A stretch of 64,000 nucleotides of DNA, from positions 124,001-188,000 of the forward strand of contig MKVQ01000027.1 in assembly GCA_001899635.1 (NCBI GenBank), given 5' to 3'. Position 1 is the first letter of the stretch. Each line of letters begins with the position of its first letter. Below are positions 9,001 to 18,467 of the stretch, piece after piece. This DNA comes from Myxococcales bacterium 68-20. Its GTDB lineage: Bacteria > Myxococcota_A > Polyangia > Polyangiales > Polyangiaceae. Under the pieces are notes generated by a model, which saw only the letters and a program-made list of their open reading frames with translations, did no database searches and was not told the origin of the DNA. A program made the translations under genes and the position numbers.

Positions 9001-10221
9001 TCAGCTCACGTAGTGAACCGTCAACGTGTGGATGACGGTGTCGAGCAGCTCGTGCACCTTCTCCGTCGTCTCGGCGCGGACGACGACGTAACCGTCGCCT
9101 TCGTAACTGTCGCTCTTCGGCGCTCCGATCGACGGGAGCTTCGCCTCGACGAGCCACGGAGCGATCGCCTCGTGTGTCTCGCGGACACCGGTCACCGCAG
9201 CCACACGACCACGCCCCAGGCCCCGGATGAAGGCTGTGCCGGCGGCGTACTTTCGCTCCCACGGCGCATCGAGCTCGCCGTCCACGACCGCGCGCGCCCA
9301 CGCGCGATAGACGTCGACGTCGTGGACGAGGCCCGTCATCTGACAGAGCTGGGGTCCCGGCGGACGCTGCGCAATCTCGCCGATCGCGATCGAGCCGTCG
9401 GCTTTCTCGTACCACTCCATGTGGGTCATCCCGTCCTCGAGACCGAGCGCGCGAATCGCCGCGACGCCGAGCTCACGCGCCTTGGCATGGAGCGCAGTGT
9501 CGACCTCGCGCGGCAGCACGCACGCCCACTGGATCCACGGCGTCTCGAGGACCTCGAGCGGGCCCGGGAAGTACTGCCCGAAGGACATGGCCCTCGGGAC
9601 ACCGCCCGTCGTGATCGTCTCGAAGCTGTGCTCGCGGCCGCGGAGCATCTCCTCGGCGAGCAGCGGCGAGCCGGCGCTCGCGCCCATCCCCGAGACCGCG
9701 CGGAGGAGCTCCTCGAGGGTGCTCACACGGAACGTCGCCTTCGCGCCCATCCCTGCCGGCGGCTTGAGCACCATCGGAAAGCCGACCTCCTCGACGAAGG
9801 CATGCGCGTCCTTCTCCGAGGCGATCAGCTTGTGGCGCGCGACCGGGAGCCCCGCCGCTCGGAGCGCGTCCTTCATGAGCGCCTTCTCGCGAAAGAGCTC
9901 CGCGGTCTTCACCGGCGTACCGGCGACGCCGTAGCGCTCCCGCGCCTGGGCGAGCTGCACCATCATCGCCTCGAGGACGCCGAGGATTCGAAACGGCTGG
10001 CCGTGACGGCGGCGGAGCACCTCGACGCCGTCGAGCACGTCCTCGACGGCGAGCGGCTCCGTGACGCGGACCATGTCGTCGTAGAGCTTCGCGTCCTCCC
10101 CCGACGGCGGCGTGTGGACGACCCCGAAGAGGCGCACGTCATCCAGCTTCCTCACGGCGCGGACGAAGCGCATCGTCGGTTCGGTCGGGAACGGCGCGAC
10201 GAAGACGAGGTTCCGGGGCAT
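9001..10221 (-). CDS. ATP-grasp domain protein
   Basis: 406 residues. An N-terminal Rossmann-like domain (NLVFVAPFPTEPTMRFVRAV) is followed by an ATP-grasp fold. FREKALMKDALRAAGLPVARH marks its start, FPMVLKPPAGMGAKATFRV gives the nucleotide-binding Lys and Gly-rich loop, and HMEWYEKADGSIAIGEIAQRPPG gives the Glu/Asn-like metal ligands region. ATP-grasp enzymes join a carboxylate to an amine or thiol through an acyl phosphate. This arrangement resembles stand-alone carboxylate-amine ligases of the carbamoyl-phosphate-synthase-like group. The substrate is unknown. It is followed on the same strand by the hydroquinone reductase gene 77 bp upstream, probably a separate unit. Confidence 0.88.
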   Translation of the reverse strand: MPRNLVFVAPFPTEPTMRFVRAVRKLDDVRLFGVVHTPPSGEDAKLYDDMVRVTEPLAVEDVLDGVEVLRRRHGQPFRILGVLEAMMVQLAQARERYGVAGTPVKTAELFREKALMKDALRAAGLPVARHKLIASEKDAHAFVEEVGFPMVLKPPAGMGAKATFRVSTLEELLRAVSGMGASAGSPLLAEEMLRGREHSFETITTGGVPRAMSFGQYFPGPLEVLETPWIQWACVLPREVDTALHAKARELGVAAIRALGLEDGMTHMEWYEKADGSIAIGEIAQRPPGPQLCQMTGLVHDVDVYRAWARAVVDGELDAPWERKYAAGTAFIRGLGRGRVAAVTGVRETHEAIAPWLVEAKLPSIGAPKSDSYEGDGYVVVRAETTEKVHELLDTVIHTLTVHYVS

Positions 10222-10298
10222 TCGTCGAGGGTCCCCGGCCTCGGATATCTGGTCAACTTACCCGCTCACCGCCAGTGTGGTGCGCGGCGCCCGCCCGA

Positions 10299-11252
10299 CT
10301 ACGATCGAGCGCCGAAGCGCGCTCGATCGTGCGGAGCGTCGTAGTCGATCGTTGGGCCGAGCGGGACGATCCGGTGAGGATTCACCGTGGTCTGGCTCCA
10401 GTAGTAGTGCTCCTTGATGTGGGCGAGCTCGCAGGTCGGCTTCACCGCCGGCATCTGGTAGACGTCGCGGACGAAGCCCCACACGTTCGGGTAGTCCTGC
10501 AGCCGCCGCACGTTCACCTTGAAGTGGCTGTAGTAGACGAGGTCGAAGCGGAGCGACGTCGTGAAGAACGCGACGTCCGCCTCGGTGAAGACGTCACCGC
10601 ACAGGTAGCGCTGCTTGGAGAGCACCCCCTCCAGGCGATCGAGCGTCGCGAACACGTCGCGGCACGCCTCTTCGTAGGCTGCCTGGGAGCCGGCGAACCC
10701 CGCGCGGTAGACGCCGTTGTTGTACGGCTCGTAGATCGCGTCGAGCGTCGCGTCGATCGCGCTCCGGAGCTCGGCGGGCGCGAGCGAGGTCTTGTTCGTC
10801 GCGAGCCCGTCGAAGGGCGCATCGAGCATGCGCATGATCTCGCGGGACTCGTTGTTGACGATGGTGCTCGTCTTCTTGTCCCACAGGATCGGGACGGTGA
10901 CGCGCCCGGTGTACCGAGGCGCAGCCCGGACGTAGAGGTCGCGGAGGAGCTTCGTGTCGAAGAGCGGATCCGTCTCACCGCCGCCGCCGAATCCCCAGCC
11001 GTCATCGCTCATCTTCGGATCGACGATCGTGAGGCCGATCGCGTCCGTGAGGCCGCGCAGCGACCGGACGATCATCGTCCGGTGCGCCCAGGGACAGGCA
11101 TAGGACGCGTACAGGTGATAACGGCCGGGCTCGGCGGCCAAGTCATCGGCACCGACCCGCGAGCGGAACTGTGTCTTCGGGCGCGCGAAAGCACCGCGCG
11201 CGTCGGGCGCGTACCAACCGACCTTCCACTCTCCGTCGACGAGCTGTCCCAT
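10299..11252 (-). CDS. glutathionyl-hydroquinone reductase (xi-class glutathione transferase)
   Basis: 317 residues from the ATG giving MGQLVDGEWKVGWY; longer in-frame readings lack family resemblance. The catalytic motif YASYACPWAHRTMIVRSL contains the CPWAHRT signature of the Ecm4/YqjG/PcpF group. These enzymes reduce glutathionyl-hydroquinones through a Cys-glutathione intermediate. The thioredoxin-like domain continues with IVNNESREIMRML, then the helical C-domain with AYEEACRDVFATLDRLEGVL and LCGDVFTEADVAFFTT. The C-terminal NPHRIVPLGP is also diagnostic. The length is normal. The start is only 30 bp from a divergent methyltransferase gene. Confidence 0.94.
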   Translation of the reverse strand: MGQLVDGEWKVGWYAPDARGAFARPKTQFRSRVGADDLAAEPGRYHLYASYACPWAHRTMIVRSLRGLTDAIGLTIVDPKMSDDGWGFGGGGETDPLFDTKLLRDLYVRAAPRYTGRVTVPILWDKKTSTIVNNESREIMRMLDAPFDGLATNKTSLAPAELRSAIDATLDAIYEPYNNGVYRAGFAGSQAAYEEACRDVFATLDRLEGVLSKQRYLCGDVFTEADVAFFTTSLRFDLVYYSHFKVNVRRLQDYPNVWGFVRDVYQMPAVKPTCELAHIKEHYYWSQTTVNPHRIVPLGPTIDYDAPHDRARFGARS

Positions 11253-11282
11253 GACGCGCGATTTTACGACGAACGAAGCCAG

Positions 11283-12074
11283 ATGCATGCGTTGGCTGCT
11301 AGGATTCCGACGAAATGGAAGCTCGACCGCGAACCGCTCGCGACGCGAAGTGAACCGCACGTGCCGTTGGATCCGTCGAGCCGCGTTCGCCTGAAGCCGA
11401 CCACCGCCCGTCATTTCACGGGCGACACCCTCTTCGATCGCCTCGCGCGCGTCATCTGCGAGGCCAACTGCCTCCCGCGCAAGGAGCTCTACGAGTCGTG
11501 GGAGATCGCGCGACGGACACGGCGCCGCTTCCGGGGCGGACGCGTGGTCGACCTCGCCTGCGGGCACGGCCTCGTCGCCCACCTGATGCTGCTCCTCGAC
11601 GACACCTCGACCGCAGCGCTCTGCGCCGACAAGCGTCTACCGCCGAGCGCGAAGCAGCTGGCGAGCGCGCTCGTCCGCGCGTGGCCGAGGCTCGAGGGTC
11701 GGGTGACCTACGAGGAGCGCCCGGTCGAGGAGGTCGAGCTGCACGAGGATGACGTCGTCGTGTCGACGCACGCGTGCGGAGCGCTCACCGATCTCGTGCT
11801 TGCTCGGGCGGTCGCGGCCCGCGCCCGCGTCGCCGTCCTCCCGTGCTGCCACGACGCGGACACCTGCGATGCAGGGGCGCTCGAGGGTTGGGTCGACATC
11901 TCCCTCGCGATCGACACGACCCGCGCGCGCTGGCTCGCAGCCCAGGGCTACACGGTCCACACCCAGCTCGTCCCGGAGCAGATCACGCCGAAGAACCGTC
12001 TCCTGATGGGAGAACGCGGCGCGTGCGGCGGGTCGGGCGCGTTGGGCGCGTCGGGCGCGAAAACGACGAGATAG
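11283..12074 (+). CDS. class I SAM-dependent methyltransferase (Methyltransf_32-like)
   Basis: About 263 residues if the ATG at 11283 is used; a GTG near 11360 is another possibility and would leave a more normal promoter space. The SAM-binding loop is VVDLACGHGLVAHLMLLL. The later segment VVSTHACGALTDLVLARAV has the HACG-L-TD motif of the Methyltransf_32/METTL25 group, whose members include RNA and protein methylators. A CCHDADTC stretch follows. The tail is low-complexity (GGSGALGASGAK). The substrate is unknown. The gene is divergent from the hydroquinone reductase with a 30-bp gap, so promoters must overlap a gene or one start is misplaced. Confidence 0.82.
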   Translation: MHALAARIPTKWKLDREPLATRSEPHVPLDPSSRVRLKPTTARHFTGDTLFDRLARVICEANCLPRKELYESWEIARRTRRRFRGGRVVDLACGHGLVAHLMLLLDDTSTAALCADKRLPPSAKQLASALVRAWPRLEGRVTYEERPVEEVELHEDDVVVSTHACGALTDLVLARAVAARARVAVLPCCHDADTCDAGALEGWVDISLAIDTTRARWLAAQGYTVHTQLVPEQITPKNRLLMGERGACGGSGALGASGAKTTR

Positions 12075-12119
12075 TTCCGGCGACGCTCCGGCCCTGTATG
12101 ATGCAACGGGGAGCAAATC

Positions 12120-14681
12120 ATGCGCAGAGTCGGACTCGCGATCGCCGGCATTTCATGTTTCATCATGCTCGCCTGGACGGCGGGCTGCGGCGACGACGGA
12201 GGCTCGGTCTTCCAGGGCAACGGAACCGAGGAGGCCGGGACTCCTGGCCCCGGTCCGTTCGGCGACAACGAGGGCGGTGCGGGCGACGGCGGCGGCGGCT
12301 CGCTCGATTGCGACGCCGGCTGCCCGAGCGGCTTCGTCTGCGTCGGAAGCAAGTGCCTCCCCCCGCAGGGCAGCTGCTCGCCGGACGGCGGCGCCTCGTG
12401 CCAGTTCGACACCTATTGCGATCCCAGCACCGGAACCTGCCTCCCGTTCGCCCCGGGCGGGAACAACCCGGCATGCACTCAGCTAGTCGTCCCCGGCAAC
12501 TTCGCCCCGAAGACGAAGTGCGAGTTCCCGACCGCGGTCCCGATCGCCGGCGACCCGTTCCCGAATCACGTCGACGTCCAGACGACGCCGGTCGTCGTGC
12601 GCTTCGGGCCCGCGACGACGTCACCGAGCATCGTCGCGCCGTTCAGCGAGCCGGTGCCGTTCACCGGTTCGCTCGACAACTACACCGAGCACCTCGGCGT
12701 TCTCCGCATCCTGAAGGGCACGGACTGCACGCAAGAGGCCGTGCTCGGAGGTGTCGATCTCGACGGCGACGGCAACGTCGATTGGTTCCGCTCGTCGGCG
12801 GCGGTGGCGGTCGGCGATCTCGATGGTGACGGCTTGCCCGACATCGTCGCGTTCATGTCGAGCGGCCCGGGAACGAACGAGACGTTGATGGCGTTCACGC
12901 GCAAGACCGGCACGTGGCAGCCGCTGTGGGCTACAAAGAAGGCGACGCTCGCGGATGGCGTGACGGTCTTCAAGGCAAACGTCCCGAGCGTCGGAGCGAA
13001 CGGCAAGGGCAACTGGGCGTCGCCGAGCATCCACGACCTCGACGACGACGGCGTGCCCGAGATCATCCGCGAGGGTTGGGTCTTCGACGGCCTCACGGGG
13101 AAGCTCCGGGCCATGCCGCCGGCGACCTACGCAAGCTATCGGCAAGGCATCCATCCAGTGCTCGCGAACCTCGACGACGACGCGAAGATCGAGATGACTA
13201 ACGGCGCCCGCGTCTGGGAGTTCAACGGTGCGACCAATGCGTGGGTCGAGGAGACGTACTACTCGCAGACCCAATCGAGCCCCGCCGGCTGGGCGGCGAT
13301 CGCCGACTTCGATCGCGTCGCCGGCGCGACGCAGGTCCCCGAGATCGCGGTCACGACGATCTCGGGAAACGTGGGCACGCTGATGGTCTTCAAGACCGAC
13401 CACAGCCTCTTCATGGGCATGTCGGTCCCCGTCCCCGGCGGCGGCGGCGGTCCGCCGACGATCGCTGACTTCGACGGCGACGGTCTCCCCGAGATCGGCG
13501 TCGCCGGGCAGGCGTTCTACACGGTCTTCGATCCCGACTGTCAGGCGACGCCGCGCGCCGGCGGCAAGTGCCAGGACCGCACCCATTGCGACCACGTCCC
13601 CGGCGGTGCGTGCCCCGACAAGATCCTCTGGTCTCGCGCGACCCAGGACATCTCGTCGAACGTCACGGGCAGCTCCGTGTTCGACTTCGAAGCGGACGGC
13701 AAGGCCGAGGTCGTCTACGCCGACGAGTGCTTCACCCGCGTGTACTCCGGCACCGACGGCTCCGTTCTCTTCTCGCGCTACCGCTCGTCCTGCACGTGGA
13801 ACGAGAACCCGATCGTCGCAGACGTCGACGGTGACTTCCGTGCCGAGCTCGTGGTGCCTTCCAACACCGCGTGCGGCGCGGTCGGCGTCGGACGCCCCTG
13901 CACCGCTCAGACGGATCCGACGACGACGGTCGACACGCAGTTCGCCGGCCTCCGCTGCCTTGCCAACTCTGACTGCGTCTCGAACATCTGCGACGCCGGC
14001 TATTGCCGGTGCGTGACGAGCGCCGATTGCTGCGGAGACAAGGACGTCACCAAATGCGAGACGTTCGGCACGCGCTGCGCGGCGCCGCCGAACGGGACGC
14101 CTGGGAGCGGCAACACCTGCCGCGCGAACCGGCCGAAGGCCTCGCAAGGCATCCGGGTCTACGAGGACGCTGCCGATCGCTGGGTGCGCTCGCGCATGAT
14201 CTGGAACCAGCACGCGTACGCCGTCACGAACATCAACGAGGACGGCACCGTCCCGAAGACGAGCCTCTGGGCGAAGAACTGGACCGAGCCGAACCTCAAC
14301 AACTTCCGTCAGAACGTGCCGGGCACGCAGAACGCGCTCGACATCGGCGACCTCACCTCGCAAGCGTCGGCGACGCACACGTGCGAGGGCGGCGCGGCGA
14401 TCCTCGCCACGCCGGTCTGCAACCGCGGCACCGCCCCGATCGGCGCAGGGGTCAGCGTCGGCTTCTACGTCGGCACCACGAAGGTGTGCAGCGCAAAGAC
14501 CTCGGGCGTGCTGCAAGTCGGCAAGTGCGAGACCGTCACCTGCAAGTGGGCGTCGCCGCCGGCCAGCGGTCCGGGCGCCGACGTCACCGTCGTCCCGAAC
14601 GACGACAACGCGCTCCAGCAATGTGACCCCGACAACGACAAGGGCCTCGTGAAGGGCGTCTTCTGCAAGGGCGTCAACTGA
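12120..14681 (+). CDS. large FG-GAP/VCBS propeller lipoprotein
   Basis: 853 residues with a good ribosome site (GGGGAG). The signal peptide ends in the lipobox AWTAGC, so it is a predicted lipoprotein. A Cys-rich linker precedes repeated calcium-type FG-GAP blades: GDLDGDGLPDIVAF, HDLDDDGVPEIIRE, ADFDGDGLPEIGVAG, DFEADGKAEVVYAD and ADVDGDFRAELVVPS. These indicate a beta-propeller like integrin alpha chains. A Cys cluster near residues 615-660 and a C-terminal beta domain with paired Cys follow. Proteins of this type are common on myxobacterial surfaces and are often mis-named as integrins. Binding partner unknown. Confidence 0.9.
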   Translation: MRRVGLAIAGISCFIMLAWTAGCGDDGGSVFQGNGTEEAGTPGPGPFGDNEGGAGDGGGGSLDCDAGCPSGFVCVGSKCLPPQGSCSPDGGASCQFDTYCDPSTGTCLPFAPGGNNPACTQLVVPGNFAPKTKCEFPTAVPIAGDPFPNHVDVQTTPVVVRFGPATTSPSIVAPFSEPVPFTGSLDNYTEHLGVLRILKGTDCTQEAVLGGVDLDGDGNVDWFRSSAAVAVGDLDGDGLPDIVAFMSSGPGTNETLMAFTRKTGTWQPLWATKKATLADGVTVFKANVPSVGANGKGNWASPSIHDLDDDGVPEIIREGWVFDGLTGKLRAMPPATYASYRQGIHPVLANLDDDAKIEMTNGARVWEFNGATNAWVEETYYSQTQSSPAGWAAIADFDRVAGATQVPEIAVTTISGNVGTLMVFKTDHSLFMGMSVPVPGGGGGPPTIADFDGDGLPEIGVAGQAFYTVFDPDCQATPRAGGKCQDRTHCDHVPGGACPDKILWSRATQDISSNVTGSSVFDFEADGKAEVVYADECFTRVYSGTDGSVLFSRYRSSCTWNENPIVADVDGDFRAELVVPSNTACGAVGVGRPCTAQTDPTTTVDTQFAGLRCLANSDCVSNICDAGYCRCVTSADCCGDKDVTKCETFGTRCAAPPNGTPGSGNTCRANRPKASQGIRVYEDAADRWVRSRMIWNQHAYAVTNINEDGTVPKTSLWAKNWTEPNLNNFRQNVPGTQNALDIGDLTSQASATHTCEGGAAILATPVCNRGTAPIGAGVSVGFYVGTTKVCSAKTSGVLQVGKCETVTCKWASPPASGPGADVTVVPNDDNALQQCDPDNDKGLVKGVFCKGVN

Positions 14682-14822
14682 CTCCGTCCATCGCACCGGT
14701 CTGCCCCGGCTTGGCAGTGCCATCCTGTGCCGTGAGCGGCTGACGCGATCAGACCTTGCAGCCACTACATCGCGCGAAGCTCGGCGAATCGAGCCCGGCG
14801 TGGCATTTGCTGGGGAACGCTC

Positions 14823-15488
14823 ATGCGTTCTCCGCGGCTGCTGGTCTTGATCGGTGTCACCACTCTCGTCGCGGCGTGCGGCGGCGCCCTCGAGTCGGAG
14901 CCGCTCCCGAGCTCGAACGAGATCGAGGAGGCCTCCGCCTCGCGCGAGCCCTCGACGCCTCCGTCGAGCCAGAGCGTTTCGTCGCCTGATGCGCCCTCCA
15001 GCCGGCAGGCGACGTCGCCCGTCATCCCGCCTGGCGAGGAGCTGCCCACCACGGGCGCGTGCGCCGAGCGCAAGAGCTCTCCGGGACGGATCGGCGGTGC
15101 TGCCCCGGGCATCAAGTGCAGTGTTCGCAACGCCACGACGGAAGCCGGCACGGGCTTCGTGTCGATCGCACCCGTCGAGGGCAACCTGGGCGACGCTGCG
15201 ATGACGGACGGAACACTGCTCCTCCGCTGCGCGACGGCCGACAAGGTGCTCTTCCAGGCAGCCATTCGGTGCTTCGCGGGCAACGGCGACTACACGGTCG
15301 CGCCTGGAGACATCGTCCTCGGAGGCGATCTCTCCGACCGCGCCTGCAGGCTCGCGATCGACATCGACGCCAGCGCGGTCCGCGGCTTCATCGAATGCCC
15401 CAACGCGCCCGAGGATCCCGACAACGTCTTCGCGTCGAGCGGGGCTCCGATCGGGCTCGGCCACTTCGATCTGACGCGAACGTTCTGA
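14823..15488 (+). CDS. lipoprotein with a paralogue at 23232-23825
   Basis: 221 residues with the lipobox TLVAAC, then a Ser/Pro/Glu-rich spacer of about 60 residues and a globular C-domain. That domain (LLRCATADKVLFQAAIRCF, GGDLSDRACRLAIDIDA, GFIECPNAPEDPDNVFASSG) aligns by eye with the C-domain of the lipoprotein at 23232-23825: matching TCSAADEVLLRVTF, PSDRRCQVDLVDD, GVITCDEQPYADSNVFARG. The two conserved Cys probably form a disulfide. The family is not one I recognise. The next gene starts 11 bp downstream, so the two are probably co-transcribed. Confidence 0.82.
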   Translation: MRSPRLLVLIGVTTLVAACGGALESEPLPSSNEIEEASASREPSTPPSSQSVSSPDAPSSRQATSPVIPPGEELPTTGACAERKSSPGRIGGAAPGIKCSVRNATTEAGTGFVSIAPVEGNLGDAAMTDGTLLLRCATADKVLFQAAIRCFAGNGDYTVAPGDIVLGGDLSDRACRLAIDIDASAVRGFIECPNAPEDPDNVFASSGAPIGLGHFDLTRTF

Positions 15489-15499
15489 GGGATCACGGA

Positions 15500-16012
15500 A
15501 TGCGATTGCGATTCTCGAGGCTCGTCGTGATGACGGCAGCGGCCGCCGGAGTCGCCGGCCTCGGCCATGGCTGCGGCGGTGAAGCGGCGCAACGACCGAC
15601 AGTCGAAGTCGAAGCCGATGCCGGCGGGCACGACGCGCAGGTCGATGCCGCCTATACGATGAGCGGTCCCTATCGATGCTGCGCGCCCGGCACCGGCACC
15701 GCATGCTGCACGGACACGAAGGAGGGGATGTGCTTCGAGTACGGCGGCCTCTACGGAGATTGCCGTAAGGCAGGAGAGCAGTACGAGGGCAAGGTCATCT
15801 GCGCTCACTGCTGTCCTGGGCTCACGCGAGGGGCGATCCTCGTGCCCGGCAACCGGGTCCCGTCGTCCGCCGATCAGCTGCCGGAAGGCTGTGACGACGA
15901 GGCCCCGGACAGCCTGGGTGTCTGCATCCAGTGCGGTGACGGCCTCTGCGGACCGGGCGAGAACTTCTGCAACTGCCCCGACGACTGCCCGCGGCCGGCC
16001 GACGCTGGCTGA
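15500..16012 (+). CDS. small Cys-rich lipoprotein
   Basis: 170 residues from the ATG giving MRLRFSRLVVMTAAAAG; the lipobox is GLGHGC. The mature part has about eighteen Cys, arranged as pairs (YRCCAPGTGTACC, CAHCCPG) and a final CGDGLCGPGENFCNCPDDC. That end motif, CGDGxCxxGExxxxCPxDC, is a recurring small Cys knot in myxobacterial surface proteins. The gene follows the preceding lipoprotein by 11 bp, so they probably form an operon. The function is unknown, and a disulfide-stabilised extracellular domain is inferred. Confidence 0.82.
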   Translation: MRLRFSRLVVMTAAAAGVAGLGHGCGGEAAQRPTVEVEADAGGHDAQVDAAYTMSGPYRCCAPGTGTACCTDTKEGMCFEYGGLYGDCRKAGEQYEGKVICAHCCPGLTRGAILVPGNRVPSSADQLPEGCDDEAPDSLGVCIQCGDGLCGPGENFCNCPDDCPRPADAG

Positions 16013-16170
16013 CGACCGTTTGCCTACGGGGCCGCGAAGAGCGGCGGAGCAGACAAGAGGCAGCGTGTTTCACGGTGGGCATCGTCGCGATGCACCGTCA
16101 GGAGAGCGGTTGCCGAAAGGGCATGCGTCGGCCACATCGGGCCGATGCATGCCGAGCCCCCGTCGACAGT

Positions 16171-17265
16171 TCAGGGAGTCTTCGTGACTGTTCCGGGGCG
16201 CGTCGTGATGTCGCCTTGTGCTCCGGCGAAGTTCACGCGAAGCGACGTGAAGGAGGTCGCGGAGGCGGACGCGAGCTCCATCACGATGCCGCCGGACGGC
16301 TGAGAGCCGCCGATCTTCTTCGAGTCGACGAGAAGGCGCGCGCCCGTGGCGCTCGGCTCGAGGATGTCGTCCTGACCGTCCCAGGTGACCGTGAGGTCCT
16401 GCGCGGCGCAGCTCACGCTGCTCTTGCCACGGACGCGCACGGTCCCGGCCGCGGTGACCTCGATGGTGAGCGGATTCGGTTGGCAGGTGTTCTGCTCGGA
16501 GACCGAGGTGTACGTGCCAGCCAGCTGCGCGAAGAGTGAAGGCACCGCCGTGCCGGAGGCGAGCAGGTCGTTGCGAAAGAGGTACTCTGCCGAGAGTCCG
16601 ACGTAGCCACGGATGTGTCCGTCGGGGAAGTACGCCACCGTGATGCGCCGCTTGAGCGACGCGTCAGCGGGTGGATTGGCGAAGTAGTCGTCGATCGCGA
16701 CCTCCTTGCCGCCCGGTGGTGCAAACGGGCGCTTCGCGGTGTCGTCGATCCAGACGACGCACGTACCGTCGCCGCACGACTCGTCGGCAAGCGGCACGGC
16801 GATCGACGTGATGACCGTGCCATCGGTGCGCGTCAGCTTCTGGCCGATCGTGGTGCCGTCGAACGTCACCGAGAGCTTGGCGGGGCCGATGTCCGCGAGC
16901 GTGGGCGCCGCGTGGATGACGACGTCATGCTCACCGACGACGGCCGCGAGGAGCTCGGCGTCGGAGCTCTGCGCCGTAAAAGCGAGCGGCTTGCCCTTCG
17001 GCACCCCACCGCTGAAGGCCGGTGTGGTCGGGCCGGCATCGGGCGGCGTCGAGGCATCGCCCCCGCCGGACGTCGACGTCGGCGTCGGCGCCGGAGTTGC
17101 CCCGGCGTCCGTGCCGTCAGGGGTGGTGTTCGACGAGGGCTCGTCGCCGTCGCAAGCCGGCACCAGAAGCGTGAAGGCGGTCAGGACAGCGAGCGCCGCG
17201 ACGGAGCAGGTGGACGCGCGAAGCCCGAGAGCAAGGCGGGACCAGTTCGAACGAGATACATGCAT
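16171..17265 (-). CDS. lipoprotein of unknown function
   Basis: 364 residues with a long signal peptide ending in LLVPAC. A Thr/Ala/Pro/Gly-rich spacer of about 60 residues with GDEPSSNT and STSGGGDASTPP leads into a beta-rich globular region. Notable segments are KLSVTFDGTTIGQKL, DGTCVVWIDDTAKRPF and RRITVAYFPDGHIRGYVGLS. There are four Cys in the C-domain. No known family is recognised. It converges on the Cys-rich lipoprotein gene. The 195 bp between its start and the LysR gene upstream holds no visible gene and probably its promoter. Confidence 0.78.
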   Translation of the reverse strand: MHVSRSNWSRLALGLRASTCSVAALAVLTAFTLLVPACDGDEPSSNTTPDGTDAGATPAPTPTSTSGGGDASTPPDAGPTTPAFSGGVPKGKPLAFTAQSSDAELLAAVVGEHDVVIHAAPTLADIGPAKLSVTFDGTTIGQKLTRTDGTVITSIAVPLADESCGDGTCVVWIDDTAKRPFAPPGGKEVAIDDYFANPPADASLKRRITVAYFPDGHIRGYVGLSAEYLFRNDLLASGTAVPSLFAQLAGTYTSVSEQNTCQPNPLTIEVTAAGTVRVRGKSSVSCAAQDLTVTWDGQDDILEPSATGARLLVDSKKIGGSQPSGGIVMELASASATSFTSLRVNFAGAQGDITTRPGTVTKTP

Positions 17266-17460
17266 CGTGATTCACCGATACGAGCCCGGCACGCACCGCG
17301 ACAAACGGAAACGAGGCGTACCGCACGTTCATGCGGTGCGACCCGCGAAGGCATGCGCACCTCGGTTCGCCCTCGAGCGCTCGCGCTCCAGCGCCGCGAA
17401 CGACAGCCCGGCGCTCTTCTCGGCTGTCGTCCTCGCTGGAGCCGTGAACGCGATCGCGAT

Positions 17461-18342
17461 TCAGGCGCGTTCGAGCATCTCCAGGAAGGCCTTTGCCGAA
17501 TGGCTCAGCGGGCGCTTCTCGACTCGCACCAGATAGATCTTGCGCTCGAGCTTCAGCTCCTTCACCGGAACCTCCTTGAGAACGCCTTGCCGGAGATCCT
17601 GCTCCGCGCAGAGTCGCGGCAAGAACGCGACTCCCTCCCCCGCCTGCACCATGCGACGGATGCTCTCCACGGTGGGCATCTCGATGTCGGTGTTGAGCGG
17701 GACCTTGGCCTTCTGAAACGCCTTGATCACCGCATCGCGATACGGGCTCGGGACGTTGTGGGCCACGAACGTCTCCATCGCCAGGTCCTTGATCCCGAGC
17801 ATCCTCCGGCTCGCCAGGTGATGGTTCGGTGCCACGAGGAACGAGAGGTGGTCGACGTAGAGGACGCGGGACAGGAAGCGATCGTCGTGGAGGCGATAGC
17901 TCACGACGCCGAAATCGAGATCGCCGGCGAGGAGGCGCTCGGGGATCTCGCCGGAGCGGCTCCGCTGCACCACGAGCTTCACCTTGGGGTACGCACGACG
18001 GAAGCGACCGAGGTGAGGCAAGAGATAGAGCGTCATGCTCTCGTTCGCGCCGATCACGAGCCTGCCCACGGCCTTGTTCCGGAGCTCGGCGAGACGGCTC
18101 AGGAGCTCTTGATGCAAGTTCTCCTGGCGGCGCGCGGCCTCGAACACCACCTTCCCAGCGTCGGTGAGCGCCAGGTCGCGACCGCTCCGGTCGATGAGGG
18201 TCTCGCCGAGCTCGCCCTCGAGACGCTGCACGGCCAGCGAGACAGCCGGCTGCGTGCGAAGGAGCTTCTCCGCCGCACGGGTGAAACTCTTCTCGTTGAC
18301 GACGGTAAGAAAGACGTTGAGCGGAGAGGTGTCGTTCAGCAT
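17461..18342 (-). CDS. LysR-family regulator, likely of the leu operon
   Basis: 293 residues, the usual LysR length. The N-terminal helix-turn-helix is SFTRAAEKLLRTQPAVSLAV followed by QRLEGELGETLIDRSGR. A linker helix and a two-lobed effector domain follow: LVIGANESMTLYLLPHLGRF, LDFGVVSYRL and VQAGEGVAFLPRLCAEQDL. It is transcribed away from leuA across a 125-bp region, the classic layout for a LysR protein controlling its neighbour. In leucine operons such regulators often sense 2-isopropylmalate; whether this one does is inference. It may also control itself negatively from the same region. Confidence 0.93.
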   Translation of the reverse strand: MLNDTSPLNVFLTVVNEKSFTRAAEKLLRTQPAVSLAVQRLEGELGETLIDRSGRDLALTDAGKVVFEAARRQENLHQELLSRLAELRNKAVGRLVIGANESMTLYLLPHLGRFRRAYPKVKLVVQRSRSGEIPERLLAGDLDFGVVSYRLHDDRFLSRVLYVDHLSFLVAPNHHLASRRMLGIKDLAMETFVAHNVPSPYRDAVIKAFQKAKVPLNTDIEMPTVESIRRMVQAGEGVAFLPRLCAEQDLRQGVLKEVPVKELKLERKIYLVRVEKRPLSHSAKAFLEMLERA

Positions 18343-18467
18343 CAGCGTGGCTCCATGAGCCCGGGGTCCGAGCGCATTGAATCAGCAAGTCTTATCGAAC
18401 GACTAGCACTATTGATTGGAGTAATGACCGCATAGCAACGATGGTGGCGCCCTTCCGAAGGGGTTCC
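18343..18467. promoter_or_regulatory. divergent LysR/leuA control region
   Basis: This 125-bp segment is visibly richer in A and T than its surroundings between 18375 and 18435. It contains an interrupted inverted repeat, AATCA at 18380-18384 and TGATT at 18413-18417, that could be part of a LysR site. A ribosome site AAGGGG (18458-18463) precedes the ATG at 18468, which favours that start over the in-frame ATG at 18441. The exact promoters cannot be assigned. Confidence 0.45.

Noticed and set aside
12621-15704. 1,027-residue open frame on the minus strand
   Set aside because: Antisense to the FG-GAP lipoprotein, Arg/Ala/Asp-rich, no domain, spans a clear intergenic gap on the other strand.
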